Notes: a model not told the origin generated them from the letters alone. A DNA stretch of 64,000 nt from Devosia chinhatensis (GCF_000969445.1 NZ_JZEY01000061.1:406001-470000); one strand, 5' to 3'; counted from the stretch's first letter, positions 1 through 9,842 are shown. Numbers and translations are program-made.

Positions 1-1488
1 ATACACATCCAGCCCCTGTTGATCGCAGCCGGCGCCGGCCTCGTCACCGCCTTTGCCTTTGCCTATCTGCCCCTGCAACAGGCCCAGACCATCCGCCCGG
101 TCCTGCTGTTCCGCTCCAGGGGACTGGATGCGCCGGCAGTCGATTGGCGATCGCTGCTCCTCTCCTGGCAGGTGCTCCCGCTCCTTGTCGCCATCGCGGC
201 GTTCAGCGTGCTGGCCTGGCTGATGACGGGCGACATCGCCCTCGTCGCAGCCTTTGGCCTTGCCAGCAGCCTGGCCGCCATCCTCTTCCAGCTCTTCATC
301 CGCCTCGTGCAGGCCGGCCTCGCCCGCCTGCCCGAGCGGGGTCCGCGCATCCTGCGCCATGCGCTGCGCAATATCTCCGCAGCCGGGCAGAACGCAGCCG
401 CTATTGTCGTTTCGGCCGGCATGGCCTTGGCCATGCTGATCGTGGTCCTCGTCATGCAGGCCAATCTGCAGCAGGAGTTTTTGGGCGCCTCCGCCTTCGA
501 CGCCCCGACCTTGGTCGGATCCGACCTTTTCCCCGACGAGGTCGAGGACCTTGCGACCCTGGCCGAAGCGGGTAATGGCATGTCCCGCTTCGTCTCGACA
601 CCCATGCTGCGTGGCTCTCTGGTCGATGTCGGCGGCACGACGGCCGAAAGCCTGCGCACCCGCGGGCCCGAGGCGACATTCCTGCTGTCCGGCGACGTTC
701 CCCTCACCTGGCGCACCGAATTGCCGGCCTCCTCGCGCGTGACCGCAGGGCAATGGTGGGCTGAGGACTATTCGGGACCTGGCCTTGTCAGCCTGCACCA
801 GAGCCTGCGCAATGGCCTGGGGGTTGACCTGGGCGATACGCTGACCTTCTCCATTTTCGGCGAGCCGGTCACGGTAACCATTGCCAGCTTCCGCGACTAT
901 TCCTGGCAGGGCGGCATCGACTTCCTTGCCACCTTCTCCCCCGGCGTTCTCGACGCCTATCCCACGACGCTCTTTGCAGCCGTCACCGCCCAACCCGGGC
1001 AGGAGGAGAACGTCACCCGCCTGTTGGCCAGCCAATTGCCTGATATCCGCTTCATCTCGGTGGGCGATACGCTCAAGCAGGTCACCGATGCCTTGGGTCA
1101 ATTGTCGTTTGCCGCCGCCTTGGTCGGTGGTCTGGCTGTGGGCAATGGCTTGCTTGTGCTGATAGGATCGCTTTCCACCGGCCGCCGCCAGCGCGAGGCC
1201 GACACCATCATCACCAAGGTCCTCGGCGCCACCCGCATCGAGCTCATCGCCACCGCCTGCCTGCAATACGGCCTTCTGGGGCTTCTGTCTGCCATTCCCG
1301 CGCTCATTATCGGGCTCGGCGTGGGCCGGATCGTCACCATGCTCATGCTCGAGGTGGAATTCACCTGGCGTCCCGATGTCATCGGCCTGGTGCTGGTCAC
1401 CGCTATCGTCATCACAGCCCTGCTCGGCGCCATGACGATCCTGCGCGCGGCCTCGGCGCGACCGGCGCGGCTGTTGCGCGACCTCTAG
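1..1488 (+). CDS. FtsX-like ABC transporter permease, 5'-truncated
   Basis: This is the C-terminal 495 residues of an integral-membrane permease. The frame is open from base 1, so the real start lies outside the window; the TTG at 19 is only an in-frame codon. Visible are hydrophobic segments near the start, a segment around residues 135-155, a long periplasmic-type domain, then a three-helix block at about residues 365-490. That block contains GRRQREADTIITKVLGATR, typical of the cytoplasmic loop of FtsX/MacB permeases (YbbP-like family, putative ABC transport system permease). The ATPase partner is expected upstream, outside the window. Substrate is unknown; relatives act in lipoprotein or lipid export. 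The family call is confident, the specific role is not. Confidence 0.85.
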   Translation: MHIQPLLIAAGAGLVTAFAFAYLPLQQAQTIRPVLLFRSRGLDAPAVDWRSLLLSWQVLPLLVAIAAFSVLAWLMTGDIALVAAFGLASSLAAILFQLFIRLVQAGLARLPERGPRILRHALRNISAAGQNAAAIVVSAGMALAMLIVVLVMQANLQQEFLGASAFDAPTLVGSDLFPDEVEDLATLAEAGNGMSRFVSTPMLRGSLVDVGGTTAESLRTRGPEATFLLSGDVPLTWRTELPASSRVTAGQWWAEDYSGPGLVSLHQSLRNGLGVDLGDTLTFSIFGEPVTVTIASFRDYSWQGGIDFLATFSPGVLDAYPTTLFAAVTAQPGQEENVTRLLASQLPDIRFISVGDTLKQVTDALGQLSFAAALVGGLAVGNGLLVLIGSLSTGRRQREADTIITKVLGATRIELIATACLQYGLLGLLSAIPALIIGLGVGRIVTMLMLEVEFTWRPDVIGLVLVTAIVITALLGAMTILRAASARPARLLRDL

Positions 1489-1674
1489 CGCATCTTTCCG
1501 ACCGTGGACGCTCGCCCACCGGTTCGCATACCCCCCGAACGCGGATCGGCTGTGGAAGCCGGCTTTCACCTTTGGCCCGAATCGGTGACGCTGTGTGCTA
1601 ACACTGCGCCAACCAGTAAGCCGTGCGTTCGCCCCGTCCCCGCTGGACCGAGAACGCATCCAGCCGGAGAGACA

Positions 1675-3198
1675 ATGCAAGTCGCCATCGACATGGGAGA
1701 AAGCCGCGGCGCCGGCCCCGCCCATATGGACCTTGAGGAGCTCCTGGCCACCCGCTTGCTGGTGCAGGGCAATTCGGGGTCAGGCAAGTCTCACCTCCTG
1801 CGCCGCCTGCTCGAGCAATCCGCCCCTTGGGTGCAGCAATGCATCATCGATCCCGAAGGCGACTTCGTCACCCTGGCGGATCGCTACGGCCATCTGGTGG
1901 TCGATGCCGCTCGCACCGAGAACGAATTGACCCGCATTGCCGCGCGCGTTCGCCAGCATCGGGTCTCCGTCGTGCTCAATCTCGAAGGGCTCGATGTCGA
2001 GCAGCAGATGCGCGCCGCGGCCGCCTTCCTCGGGGGCCTTTTCGATGCCGACCGCGATTTCTGGTATCCCGTTCTGGTCGTCGTCGATGAAGCCCAGCTT
2101 TTTGCGCCCGCCGCCGCTGGCGACGTCTCCGACGAAGCCCGTAAATTGTCGCTTGGCGCCATGACCAACCTCATGTGCCGCGGCCGCAAGCGTGGCCTTG
2201 CCGGTGTCATCGCCACCCAGCGCCTTGCCAAGCTGGCCAAGAATGTCGCTGCCGAAGCCAGCAATTTTCTCATGGGCCGCACCTTTCTCGATATCGACAT
2301 GGCCCGCGCCGCCGACCTTTTGGGCATGGACCGCCGCCAGGCCGAGCAGTTCCGCGATCTGGCCCGAGGCCATTTCGTCGCCCTGGGCCCGGCCATTTCC
2401 CGCCGCCCCCTGCCAGTGACCATCGGGCCGGTGGAAACCTCCGCCCGCTCCACCAGCCCGAAGCTCACGCCTCTGCCCGAGGCGCCGCAAGATGCGGCCG
2501 ACCTGATCTTTACCCAGGATCCGGCTGAACTCGCCCGCCCGGTCGTGCGCCGCCCGCCACCACCACCACCGCCCTCCACCAACGAATTGCTGGCGCAGGT
2601 GGCCGAAGCGCGCGCCAAGGCCCGCGCGGAAGCGCCCGAGGCGCCGGTTTCGCTCTTCCCCGAGATCGACGAGGCAGAGCGCGAGGCCTTGATCAATGCG
2701 GTGATGGCCGAGCTTCTGAGCGATCCCGATGCCGGCTTCCGCACCCATGCCGTGCTTTATCAGGATTTCCTGGTGCGCTGCCGCATTCGCCGGGTGCCCG
2801 GCGAGCCGCCGGCCCTGCCTGCCTTCAAGCGGCTCCTCGCCGTGGCCCGCGTCGCACCCGATGCGGAAACCGCCGCCTCCGACGGCTGGCAGCAGGCACT
2901 GACGCTGTCCACCACCCTGACCGACGACGTCCAGGGCGTGTTCCTTGTCATTGCCCAGGCCGCGCTGTCGGGAGCGCCCTGCCCTTCGGATGCCACCCTT
3001 GCGCGCCTATACGGCACCCATTCCTCCAGCCGTGCGCGCCGGCTGCTCACCTGGTTCGAGGAACGGGGCCTGATCGTGTTGCGCACCGATTTCCGCAATC
3101 AGCGGATCATCGCCTTCCCCGAGCTGGGCGTGGAAACAGCGCCCGGCGATCCCAACGGCCCCGACATGCTGGCCGAGGAACGCGGCGCTGCCGAGTGA
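1675..3198 (+). CDS. HerA/DUF87-type ATP-binding protein
   Basis: Predicted 507-residue cytosolic P-loop ATPase. Residues 32-39 are a Walker A motif (GNSGSGKS), and a Walker B-like VLVVVDEAQLF lies at about residues 131-141. This is followed by a stretch like sensor/arginine-finger regions of the HerA-FtsK class (CRGRKRGLAGVIATQR). A proline-rich linker (eight prolines near residue 305) separates the ATPase core from a C-terminal part with a possible winged-helix at about 440-485 (SSRARRLLTWFEERGLI). The ATG at 1675 was chosen because GGAGAG precedes it; an in-frame GTG at 1504 would add 57 poorly conserved-looking residues. No NurA-like nuclease is adjacent, so a DNA-end-processing role is unproven. 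It is convergent with the next gene, with no gap. Confidence 0.75.
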   Translation: MQVAIDMGESRGAGPAHMDLEELLATRLLVQGNSGSGKSHLLRRLLEQSAPWVQQCIIDPEGDFVTLADRYGHLVVDAARTENELTRIAARVRQHRVSVVLNLEGLDVEQQMRAAAAFLGGLFDADRDFWYPVLVVVDEAQLFAPAAAGDVSDEARKLSLGAMTNLMCRGRKRGLAGVIATQRLAKLAKNVAAEASNFLMGRTFLDIDMARAADLLGMDRRQAEQFRDLARGHFVALGPAISRRPLPVTIGPVETSARSTSPKLTPLPEAPQDAADLIFTQDPAELARPVVRRPPPPPPPSTNELLAQVAEARAKARAEAPEAPVSLFPEIDEAEREALINAVMAELLSDPDAGFRTHAVLYQDFLVRCRIRRVPGEPPALPAFKRLLAVARVAPDAETAASDGWQQALTLSTTLTDDVQGVFLVIAQAALSGAPCPSDATLARLYGTHSSSRARRLLTWFEERGLIVLRTDFRNQRIIAFPELGVETAPGDPNGPDMLAEERGAAE

Positions 3199-4065
3199 TC
3201 AGTCGACGAGCTCGGCGCTGAAGGCGTAGCGGGCCGACGCCCCGGCGGGCAATTGCACCGAATAGGGCCGCGCCGCCAGATCGTCGGTCCCTCCCACTTC
3301 TGCGGCCGTACCGTGCCAGGGCTCGAGGCAGACAAACCGCGCGCCCGGCTTGCTCCACAGCGCCAGGTTGGGCAGGTTTTCCCAGGTGAAATGGATGGCT
3401 GGCCCAGCCTTGGGACCATAGCGAAGACCCGCGCCTGCACCTTGCGGAAAGATCATGGCATCGCTCTCGAACAGACTGGCATCCAGCGCCAGCTCGCCGC
3501 CGTGGAACGGCGATGCCTGTTCCTGCGGATCGATCAGGCCACCGGATAGCCTGCGCAATTGGGGATCGGCGCCATTGTCGAGCGTGATCCAGTGCGGCGC
3601 GGTGCCCGAGCCGGGCAAGGGCCAGGCAAAGGCCGGATGAAAGCCGATGCCATAGGGCATGATCGCATCGCCCAGATTGGTAACCTCGGCCGCGACGGTC
3701 ACGCAGCGCCCCGAGATCTTGTGTTCCACATCGAGCCGGAATTCGAACGGATAGAGCGCCCGGCTCGCCTCGGAGGCGTCGAGCCGATAGACGCACCGAT
3801 CCGTCTCCTCGACCACCAGGGTAAAATTGCTGCGCCGGGCAAAGCCGTGCTGCCCCATCTGATAGCGCTGCCCGCCGATCGAAACGCTGTCATTGGGCGC
3901 CCGCCCGACCATCGGAAACAGGATTGGCGACCGCCCCGTCCAATAGGCCGCATCGCCATGCCACATCCAGTGCCGGCCATCGCGCGTCTGGATAGACTGC
4001 ATTTCGGCGCCCAATGCGGCCACATCGACCGTGATATCGCCATTACCGATTCGAGTGAGCTGCAT
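3199..4065 (-). CDS. Aldose 1-epimerase family protein
   Basis: A 288-residue cytosolic protein of the galactose-mutarotase/YeaD fold that interconverts alpha and beta anomers of aldoses. Visible family marks are the QHGFARRSNF stretch near residue 75, GIGFHPAFAWP near residue 150 and WEN...ALWSKPGARFVCLEPW near the C terminus, which carry the catalytic His/Glu positions in this family. The ATG at 4065 is preceded by GGGGA; a longer frame to 4257 lacks a ribosome-binding site. Its stop codon abuts the stop of the convergent HerA-like gene, and it is divergent from hrpB. The exact sugar cannot be read from the sequence. Confidence 0.8.
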   Translation of the reverse strand: MQLTRIGNGDITVDVAALGAEMQSIQTRDGRHWMWHGDAAYWTGRSPILFPMVGRAPNDSVSIGGQRYQMGQHGFARRSNFTLVVEETDRCVYRLDASEASRALYPFEFRLDVEHKISGRCVTVAAEVTNLGDAIMPYGIGFHPAFAWPLPGSGTAPHWITLDNGADPQLRRLSGGLIDPQEQASPFHGGELALDASLFESDAMIFPQGAGAGLRYGPKAGPAIHFTWENLPNLALWSKPGARFVCLEPWHGTAAEVGGTDDLAARPYSVQLPAGASARYAFSAELVD

Positions 4066-4244
4066 GCGCGTCCCCAGGCGATTCGTTTGTTCGGACCGCA
4101 CTGTACTGACGCCGTGCCTGGGTGAGAACTGCCCAGTACGCTGCGGGGTGAACAAGTTATCAATCGCCAGACTGCTCTCTCGCCGGTCTCGACCATGCCG
4201 GCAGCCCCTTGCCGCGCAGGACCGGCTGCCGCTATCTGCTGGGC

Positions 4245-6689
4245 ATGTCCATGCCACCCCTTCCCATCGATGCTGTCCTGCCGCGTCTTGCCGAGGCCCT
4301 TTCTGCAGCCACGACGGCGGTCCTCGTCGCCCAGCCCGGCGCGGGCAAGACCACCCGCGTGCCGCTGGCCCTGCTCGCCGCCCCCTGGCGTGCCGATGGC
4401 CGTATCATCGTGCTGGAGCCGCGGCGCCTTGCCGCCCGGGCCGCAGCGCGACAGATGGCGCATTTGCTGGGTGAAGATGTCGGCCAGACCGTCGGCTATC
4501 GCGTGCGCATGGAAGCAAAGGTCTCCGCCCGCACCCGCATCGAGGTCGTCACAGAAGGCATCTTCACCCGCATGGTTCTGGACGATCCCGAACTGAACGG
4601 GGTCGCCGCAATCCTCTTCGACGAATTCCATGAACGCAGCCTCGATGCCGATCTGGGCCTGGCCCTGACCCTCGATGCCCGCGCCCTCCGGCCCGACCTG
4701 CGTATCCTGGTCATGTCCGCCACCATCGACGGCGCCCGGATCGCCGCCCTGCTCGGCGACGCCCCTGTGATCGACAGTCCGGGGCGCACCTTCCCGGTGC
4801 AAACCCATTACGCCGAGCCAGATCCGCTGCTTCGCCTCGAGGATCAGGTAACAAGTGCTGTCCTGCGGGCCCTGCGCGAGCATCAGGGCTCGGCGCTCGT
4901 CTTCCTGCCCGGCCAGGGCGAGATCACCCGCACAGCCGAGCGCCTCGCCGGGCGCCTGCCCGCCGATGTCGACCTTGCCCCGCTCTATGGCCAATTGACC
5001 CCCGCCGAGCAGGATCGCGCCATTCAGCCGGCGGCGGCCGGACGCCGCAAGGTCGTCCTGGCCACGTCCATCGCGGAAACCTCCCTCACCATTGAGGGCA
5101 TCACCATCGTCCTCGATAGCGGCTTTCGTCGCATCCCGGTCTACGAGCCGGCCACCGGCATGACCACCCTGGCCACCACGCGCGTGTCGCGCGCCGGGGC
5201 CGATCAACGCCGCGGCCGTGCCGGCCGTACCGCACCGGGCGTGTGCATCCGCCTCTGGAACGAGGGGCAGACCGCTGCGCTTTCCCCCTTCGACGCACCC
5301 GAAATCCTCTCCGCCGACCTTTCCGGCCTCATGCTCGATCTGGCCGCCTGGGGCGTCACCGATCCCGGCCAGTTGGTTTTTCTCGATCCCCCGCCTGCCC
5401 CCGCATGGGCGGAGGCCCGCGCGCTCTTGCTGCGCCTCGGCGCCATCGATCCATCCGGCAGCCTGACGCCGGCTGGTCGCGCCCTGGCGCGATTGCCGCT
5501 TCATCCCCGGCTGGCGCACATGGTCCTTGCCGGCGCCGAAGACGGAGACGCCCAGCGCGCGGCCGAACTCGCGGTTCTGATCGGCGAACGCGGCCTGGGC
5601 GGAGACGACATCGATCTGGGACGCCGGCTCGACCGCTTTGGTCTCGACCGCTCCCGTCGTGCCGAAGATGCCCGTAATCTTGCTCGGCGCTGGGCAAAGC
5701 TGGCAGCCGGCAGGTCGGGTTCAGCCCTTTCGGCCGGGCACCACCTCGCCCGCGCCTTCCCCGATCGGGTGGCCCAATCGGCCGGCGCGCGCGGCCGCTT
5801 CCGGCTCGCCAATGGCCGACAGGCCCAATTGGACGAAACCCATGGCCTGGCCGGCGCCCCCTTCATCGTGGTCGCCGATGTGACCGGCAGCGCCGGACAG
5901 GCGCGCATTCGCGCCGCCGCCGCACTGGAGCAAACCGAGCTCGAAACCCTCTTTTCCGACCGGATCGAGACGACGACCAGCCTCGCTTTCGACCCGACCA
6001 GCAATGCGGTGCGCGCTCGTCGGCAGCGCCGCCTCGACGCCTTGCGCCTTGCCGACGACACCGCGCCCGTCGCCGACTTCGAAACCGCTGCACGCCTGCT
6101 GTCGGAAGCGGCGATGAAGCGCCCCGAGGCCCTGCCCTGGACCAGGGACCAAAAGACGCTGCGGGCGCGCTCGAGCTTTCTCCATCGCCAGGTCGGCGCC
6201 GAATGGCCCGATCTTTCCGACACCGCCCTCGCCGCCGATCCGCACTGGCTCGCCGCTCACCTCCTCGGCGAAACAAGACTATCGGCCATCAAAGCCGATC
6301 ATCTGGGCATGGCGCTCGACAGCGTCCTGCCCTGGGCGCGACGCCAGGATATCGACAGGCTCCTGCCCAGCCATTTCCACGCCCCCTCCGGCTCTCATCT
6401 GCCCATCGATTACGAGGCCGAGAACGGTCCCGCGCTCGAAATCCGCGTCCAGGAACTATTCGGGCTGGATCGCCACCCGAGCATTGCGGGCGGCCGCGTA
6501 CCGCTATTGCTTGTCCTCCTGTCGCCGGCCCATCGCCCCATCCAGACGACGCGCGACCTGCCCGGCTTCTGGCGCGGGTCCTGGAAGGATGTCGCCAAGG
6601 ACCTCAAGGGGCGCTATCCGCGCCATCCCTGGCCCGACGACCCTCTCGCCGCCAACCCCACCAGCCGCGCCAAGCCGCGCGGCACCTGA
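4245..6689 (+). CDS. hrpB: ATP-dependent helicase HrpB
   Basis: An 814-residue DExH-box helicase, the usual length for HrpB. Motif I (QPGAGKTT) is at residues 30-37, motif II is DEFH (LFDEFHERS) near residue 125, and motif III is the VMSATIDG stretch. Motif VI reads QRRGRAGRTAPG near residue 325. The C-terminal part contains the HrpB-specific region ending with a conserved WxxSWKDVAKDLKGRYPRHPWPDDP-type tail. The start is uncertain: ATG at 4245 or 4251, neither with a strong ribosome-binding site. The cellular role of HrpB is poorly defined; it is probably an RNA helicase. A bidirectional terminator follows it. Confidence 0.93.
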   Translation: MSMPPLPIDAVLPRLAEALSAATTAVLVAQPGAGKTTRVPLALLAAPWRADGRIIVLEPRRLAARAAARQMAHLLGEDVGQTVGYRVRMEAKVSARTRIEVVTEGIFTRMVLDDPELNGVAAILFDEFHERSLDADLGLALTLDARALRPDLRILVMSATIDGARIAALLGDAPVIDSPGRTFPVQTHYAEPDPLLRLEDQVTSAVLRALREHQGSALVFLPGQGEITRTAERLAGRLPADVDLAPLYGQLTPAEQDRAIQPAAAGRRKVVLATSIAETSLTIEGITIVLDSGFRRIPVYEPATGMTTLATTRVSRAGADQRRGRAGRTAPGVCIRLWNEGQTAALSPFDAPEILSADLSGLMLDLAAWGVTDPGQLVFLDPPPAPAWAEARALLLRLGAIDPSGSLTPAGRALARLPLHPRLAHMVLAGAEDGDAQRAAELAVLIGERGLGGDDIDLGRRLDRFGLDRSRRAEDARNLARRWAKLAAGRSGSALSAGHHLARAFPDRVAQSAGARGRFRLANGRQAQLDETHGLAGAPFIVVADVTGSAGQARIRAAAALEQTELETLFSDRIETTTSLAFDPTSNAVRARRQRRLDALRLADDTAPVADFETAARLLSEAAMKRPEALPWTRDQKTLRARSSFLHRQVGAEWPDLSDTALAADPHWLAAHLLGETRLSAIKADHLGMALDSVLPWARRQDIDRLLPSHFHAPSGSHLPIDYEAENGPALEIRVQELFGLDRHPSIAGGRVPLLLVLLSPAHRPIQTTRDLPGFWRGSWKDVAKDLKGRYPRHPWPDDPLAANPTSRAKPRGT

Positions 6690-6698
6690 TGCCAATAA

Positions 6699-6726
6699 AA
6701 AGCCCCGGACCAAGGTCCGGGGCTTT
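6699..6726. terminator. Bidirectional rho-independent terminator
   Basis: A perfect 13-bp stem (6699-6711 with 6714-6726, arms beginning AAAGCCCCGG) sits between the convergent hrpB and msrB genes. It has A residues on its left and T residues on its right, so it can terminate transcripts from both sides. Confidence 0.85.
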
Positions 6727-6729
6727 CGG

Positions 6730-7134
6730 TCATTCGGCCGGCGTGAAGTTGAGCGCCACGCCATTGATGCAATAGCGCAATCCGGTGGGCGGGGGCCCGT
6801 CGGGAAACACATGGCCCAGATGACTGCCGCAGCTGGCGCAATGCACTTCCGTGCGCGTCATGCCATAAGAACGGTCCGTCTCCGTCTCCACTGAGCCGGG
6901 AATGGGATCGTTGAAGCTGGGCCAGCCCGTGCCACTCTCGAATTTCAGCGTCGAGGCAAAAAGCGGTGTGTCGCAGCCCGCGCAGGCAAAGGTGCCCTGG
7001 CGCTTTTCATAGAGCAGCGCACAGCTTCCGGGCCGCTCCGTTCCGTGCTCGCGCATGACCTGATATTGCTCGGGGGTCAGCTTCTGGCGCCATTCGGCAT
7101 CGGTCCGCGTGACGGGAAAGGCATGAGCGTCCAT
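6730..7134 (-). CDS. msrB: Peptide-methionine (R)-S-oxide reductase MsrB
   Basis: A 134-residue repair enzyme that reduces the R-epimer of methionine sulfoxide in proteins with thioredoxin. Two zinc-binding CxxC pairs are visible (CAGC and CASC), together with the family block [11 protein letters not shown] and the catalytic cysteine in [11 protein letters not shown] near the C terminus. ATG at 7134 follows AAGGAG with good spacing; an upstream in-frame extension to 7209 is not supported. No MsrA is adjacent. Confidence 0.95.
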   Translation of the reverse strand: MDAHAFPVTRTDAEWRQKLTPEQYQVMREHGTERPGSCALLYEKRQGTFACAGCDTPLFASTLKFESGTGWPSFNDPIPGSVETETDRSYGMTRTEVHCASCGSHLGHVFPDGPPPTGLRYCINGVALNFTPAE

Positions 7135-7220
7135 GACATCACTCCTTTGTCGGGCTCGTCTTGGCCCCAGATATAGGCATAGTGCGGCAAACTTCCCAGC
7201 ACTGTTCACAAACCTTTGCC

Positions 7221-7847
7221 ATGACCGATACTTCCGCCCGGATTACCTCCATCGAAGCGCTTGAAGCGCTCTATCTGCCCGCGCCGGCCCCCGCCTCGAC
7301 CACCAAGGTCGCCCATTTTATGACGCCACATTATCGGCGCCTCATCGAGATCAGCCCTTTTGCCGCTTTGGCAACGGTGGGGCCGGAGGGCATCGATTGC
7401 TCGCCACGCGGCGACAAGCCCGGCTTTGTGCGCATTCATGACGACCACACCCTGATGATGCCGGACCGGCGCGGCAATAACCGCATCGACAGCCTGCGTA
7501 ACATCGTGCGCGATTCCCGCTGCGCCTTCTTGTTTCTCATTCCGGGCTCGGGCACCACGATGCGCGTCAACGGGCGCGCTCATCTCTCCATCGACCCGGA
7601 CCTGCTCGAGAGCTTTGCCGTCGAGGACAAGGCCCCGCGCAGCGTCATCGTGCTCGACATCGACGAGCTCTATTTCCAGTGTGCCCGCGCCATCATCCGC
7701 TCCGAACTCTGGAACCCGGACCGCCACGTCGACCCCGCAAGCTTGCCCACGCCCGGAGAAATCCTCGCCTCCATGACCGAAAACCAGGTCGGCGGCGAAG
7801 GCTACGACAAAGCCTGGCCCGAACGCGCCAGACAGACGATGTGGTGA
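7221..7847 (+). CDS. Pyridoxamine 5'-phosphate oxidase-like FMN flavoprotein
   Basis: A 208-residue split-beta-barrel protein resembling the MSMEG_1061-type PPOX family. Recognisable blocks are [19 protein letters not shown] near residue 50, the [17 protein letters not shown] stretch that would contact FMN phosphate, and [12 protein letters not shown]. The C-terminal half has [13 protein letters not shown], common in this subfamily. The ATG at 7221 gives the usual N terminus; the longer frame from 7161 overlaps the msrB promoter. The substrate is unknown; the family includes flavin-dependent reductases of small molecules. It is transcribed divergently from msrB. Confidence 0.8.
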   Translation: MTDTSARITSIEALEALYLPAPAPASTTKVAHFMTPHYRRLIEISPFAALATVGPEGIDCSPRGDKPGFVRIHDDHTLMMPDRRGNNRIDSLRNIVRDSRCAFLFLIPGSGTTMRVNGRAHLSIDPDLLESFAVEDKAPRSVIVLDIDELYFQCARAIIRSELWNPDRHVDPASLPTPGEILASMTENQVGGEGYDKAWPERARQTMW

Positions 7848-8045
7848 TCAACTGCCACGCAGCGCGTCGTCAGATAAGCCGCAAAGCTGGCGCCCCTCGG
7901 AAGCACCATTTGCCTCAGTCTTGGTTTCGGGCGAGTCGAGAACAGGTGTGTCCGAGAACCGGCGCGGAGCGTGCATGAGCACGTGAGCACCGGAAGCGCA
8001 GGACATGCCTGTTTGCAGGTCGTCCGAAATCGAGGATGAGGTGAA

Positions 8046-8120
8046 TGGTGGGAGTAACAAGGATTGAACTTGTGACCCTTCGCGTGTGAAGCGAATGCTC
8101 TCCCGCTGAGCTATACTCCC
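8046..8120 (-). tRNA. tRNA-Val (anticodon CAC)
   Basis: A complete cloverleaf is readable on the minus strand: 7-bp acceptor stem (GGGAGTA with TACTCCC), D arm GCTC..GAGC, anticodon stem TTCGC/GCGAA with loop TTCACAC, and T arm ACAAG/CTTGT with TTCAATC. The discriminator is A and CCA is encoded. The anticodon CAC reads GUG. It lies 42 bp downstream of a second tRNA-Val and is probably co-transcribed with it. Confidence 0.97.
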
Positions 8121-8162
8121 ACTCCGCATCGCCCCCTATGGAAGCAAGCGGCCGGAAAGAGA

Positions 8163-8237
<75 letters not shown>

Positions 8238-8357
8238 ATCTCTCCGGGCCGGAATTGCCTTGGCTCTTCCGGTGGCGCGGATAGACCACATATCCCGACC
8301 CTTGGTCAAGGGCCTTTGCTGCGATCGTCCGGCAAATTGTTTCCTTGGGGAAAACCT

Positions 8358-8374
8358 GCGGCGCGTACCGCCGC
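8358..8374 (-). terminator. Probable terminator after cpdR
   Basis: A 6-bp GC stem (GCGGCG / CGCCGC around a 5-base loop) is followed on the minus strand by GGTTTTCCCC, just past the cpdR stop codon. Confidence 0.5.
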
Positions 8375-8375
8375 C

Positions 8376-8735
8376 TCAGGCGGCCAGCAGGCGCTCAACC
8401 TCGTTGACGAGGTCCTTGAGGTGGAACGGCTTGGACAGAACCGAGGCATCCTTGGGCGCATCGCTGTCCGGGTTGAGCGCCACGGCGGCAAAGCCGGTGA
8501 TGAACATGACCTTGAGATCGGGATCGAGTTCGGTGGCGCGCCGGGCCAGTTCGATCCCGTCCATTTCTGGCATAACGATATCGCTGAGCAGCAGCGAGAA
8601 CGGCTCCTCGCGCAGGCGCTCATAGGCGCTCAGCCCATTGTCGAACGACACCACTTCGTAGCCGGCATTCTTGAGAGCCCGCGTCAGGAACTGACGCATG
8701 TCGTTATCGTCTTCCGCGAGCAGGATGCGCTTCAT
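8376..8735 (-). CDS. cpdR: Single-domain response regulator CpdR
   Basis: A 119-residue stand-alone receiver domain. In Caulobacter and rhizobia CpdR, when unphosphorylated, recruits ClpXP for cell-cycle proteolysis and is controlled by the CckA-ChpT phosphorelay. Visible are the acidic pair E8-D9-D10, the phospho-acceptor D52 (LLLSDIVMP), the switch threonine in MFITGFA and the conserved lysine in LSKPFHLKDL near residue 102. Length and the C-terminal LVNEVERLLAA match CpdR orthologues. ATG at 8735 is preceded by a GAGG element; the longer frame to 8861 runs into the promoter region. It is divergent from an N-formylglutamate amidohydrolase gene. Confidence 0.88.
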   Translation of the reverse strand: MKRILLAEDDNDMRQFLTRALKNAGYEVVSFDNGLSAYERLREEPFSLLLSDIVMPEMDGIELARRATELDPDLKVMFITGFAAVALNPDSDAPKDASVLSKPFHLKDLVNEVERLLAA

Positions 8736-8945
8736 CAATTCAAACCTCGAGGCCGTTCGCAGCAAGTGAGTCGGTATCTGGCGATGTTTATGCCAGTTGA
8801 GCGCTTTCGCAACCGTTAGCGTCGGCCGTTCCGCTCTTTTCACAGCGTTGCGATCCCGCAAAACTGGACAGGCGACCCATTGCCGCGCAACATTGTGACA
8901 AGCAAATCACCGGCGGCCAACGGCTGCCAGAGCGGGGGAGTGGGC

Positions 8946-9842
8946 GTGCGGTCCGACTATTGGGATCAACCGGCGTTCGAAACGATCAGGCCACGGCGCG
9001 TCCTCTCGCCCGTCGTATTCAACTCGCCCCATTCTGGCCGGGTCTATCCGCCGCGCTTCCTGGCCATGACGCGGCTCGACCATCTCTCGATCCGCCAGTC
9101 CGAAGACGCCTTCGTCGATGACTTGTTCGGCCGCGCTCCGCATCTGGGTGCACCGCTTTTGCGGGCGCATTTCCCGCGGGCCTATCTCGATGTCAATCGC
9201 GAGCCCTGGGAGCTCGACCCCACCATGTTCGCCGAACCGCTGTCGGATCGGTTCAACACCACCTCGCCCCGCGTCGCCGCAGGCCTGGGTACACTCGCCC
9301 GGGTGGTGGCGGAGAACAAGCCGATCTATCGCGAGCGGCTGACCCTGGACGACGCCCGCATGCGCATCGAGGGCATCTATCACCCCTATCATGCTGCCCT
9401 GCAGAAGCTGCTGGGCGAGGCCCTGGCCGGCTTCGGCCTGGCAGTGCTGATCGATTGTCATTCCATGCCGCGCATCGGCCGCCACGGCGAACGCGCCACC
9501 CCCGACATCGTACTCGGCGACCGCTATGGCACCACATGCGCGGCCCCGCTGGTCGATCTGGTCGAGACCATCTTCACCTCCGCGGGCCTGCGCGTCGCGC
9601 GCAATCGCCCCTATGCCGGCGGTTTCTGCACCCGCACCTATGGCCGGCCCCAGCATGGGGTGCATGCCCTGCAGATCGAAATCAGTCGCCACCTCTACAT
9701 GAACGAGGCGACACTCGAGAAAAATGCGGGTTTTGACAGCATCAAGGCGCTGCTGGATCGGCTGGTGCAGACCTTGATCGGCATCGACCTCGTCGCCTTG
9801 GCCGGCCATGGCGCCATCGTCGAGCGCGAAGCGGCCGAATAG
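8946..9842 (+). CDS. N-formylglutamate amidohydrolase
   Basis: A predicted 298-residue Zn-dependent amidohydrolase that releases formate and glutamate from N-formylglutamate, the final step in one histidine-degradation route. Family blocks seen are VFNSPHSGRVYP near residue 25, HFPRAYLDVNREPWELDP near residue 75 and LIDCHSMP with its metal-binding DCHS. DIVLGDRYG and the C-terminal LQIEISRHLYM are also present. GTG at 8946 has GGGGGAG five bases upstream; another GTG at 8940 overlaps that element. No other hut gene is nearby, so it may act on formylated amino acids more generally. Confidence 0.87.
   Translation: MRSDYWDQPAFETIRPRRVLSPVVFNSPHSGRVYPPRFLAMTRLDHLSIRQSEDAFVDDLFGRAPHLGAPLLRAHFPRAYLDVNREPWELDPTMFAEPLSDRFNTTSPRVAAGLGTLARVVAENKPIYRERLTLDDARMRIEGIYHPYHAALQKLLGEALAGFGLAVLIDCHSMPRIGRHGERATPDIVLGDRYGTTCAAPLVDLVETIFTSAGLRVARNRPYAGGFCTRTYGRPQHGVHALQIEISRHLYMNEATLEKNAGFDSIKALLDRLVQTLIGIDLVALAGHGAIVEREAAE

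Noticed and set aside
3699..5519. A 606-codon minus-strand frame over hrpB and the epimerase gene
   Set aside because: It lies antisense to hrpB helicase motifs and out of frame with the epimerase.
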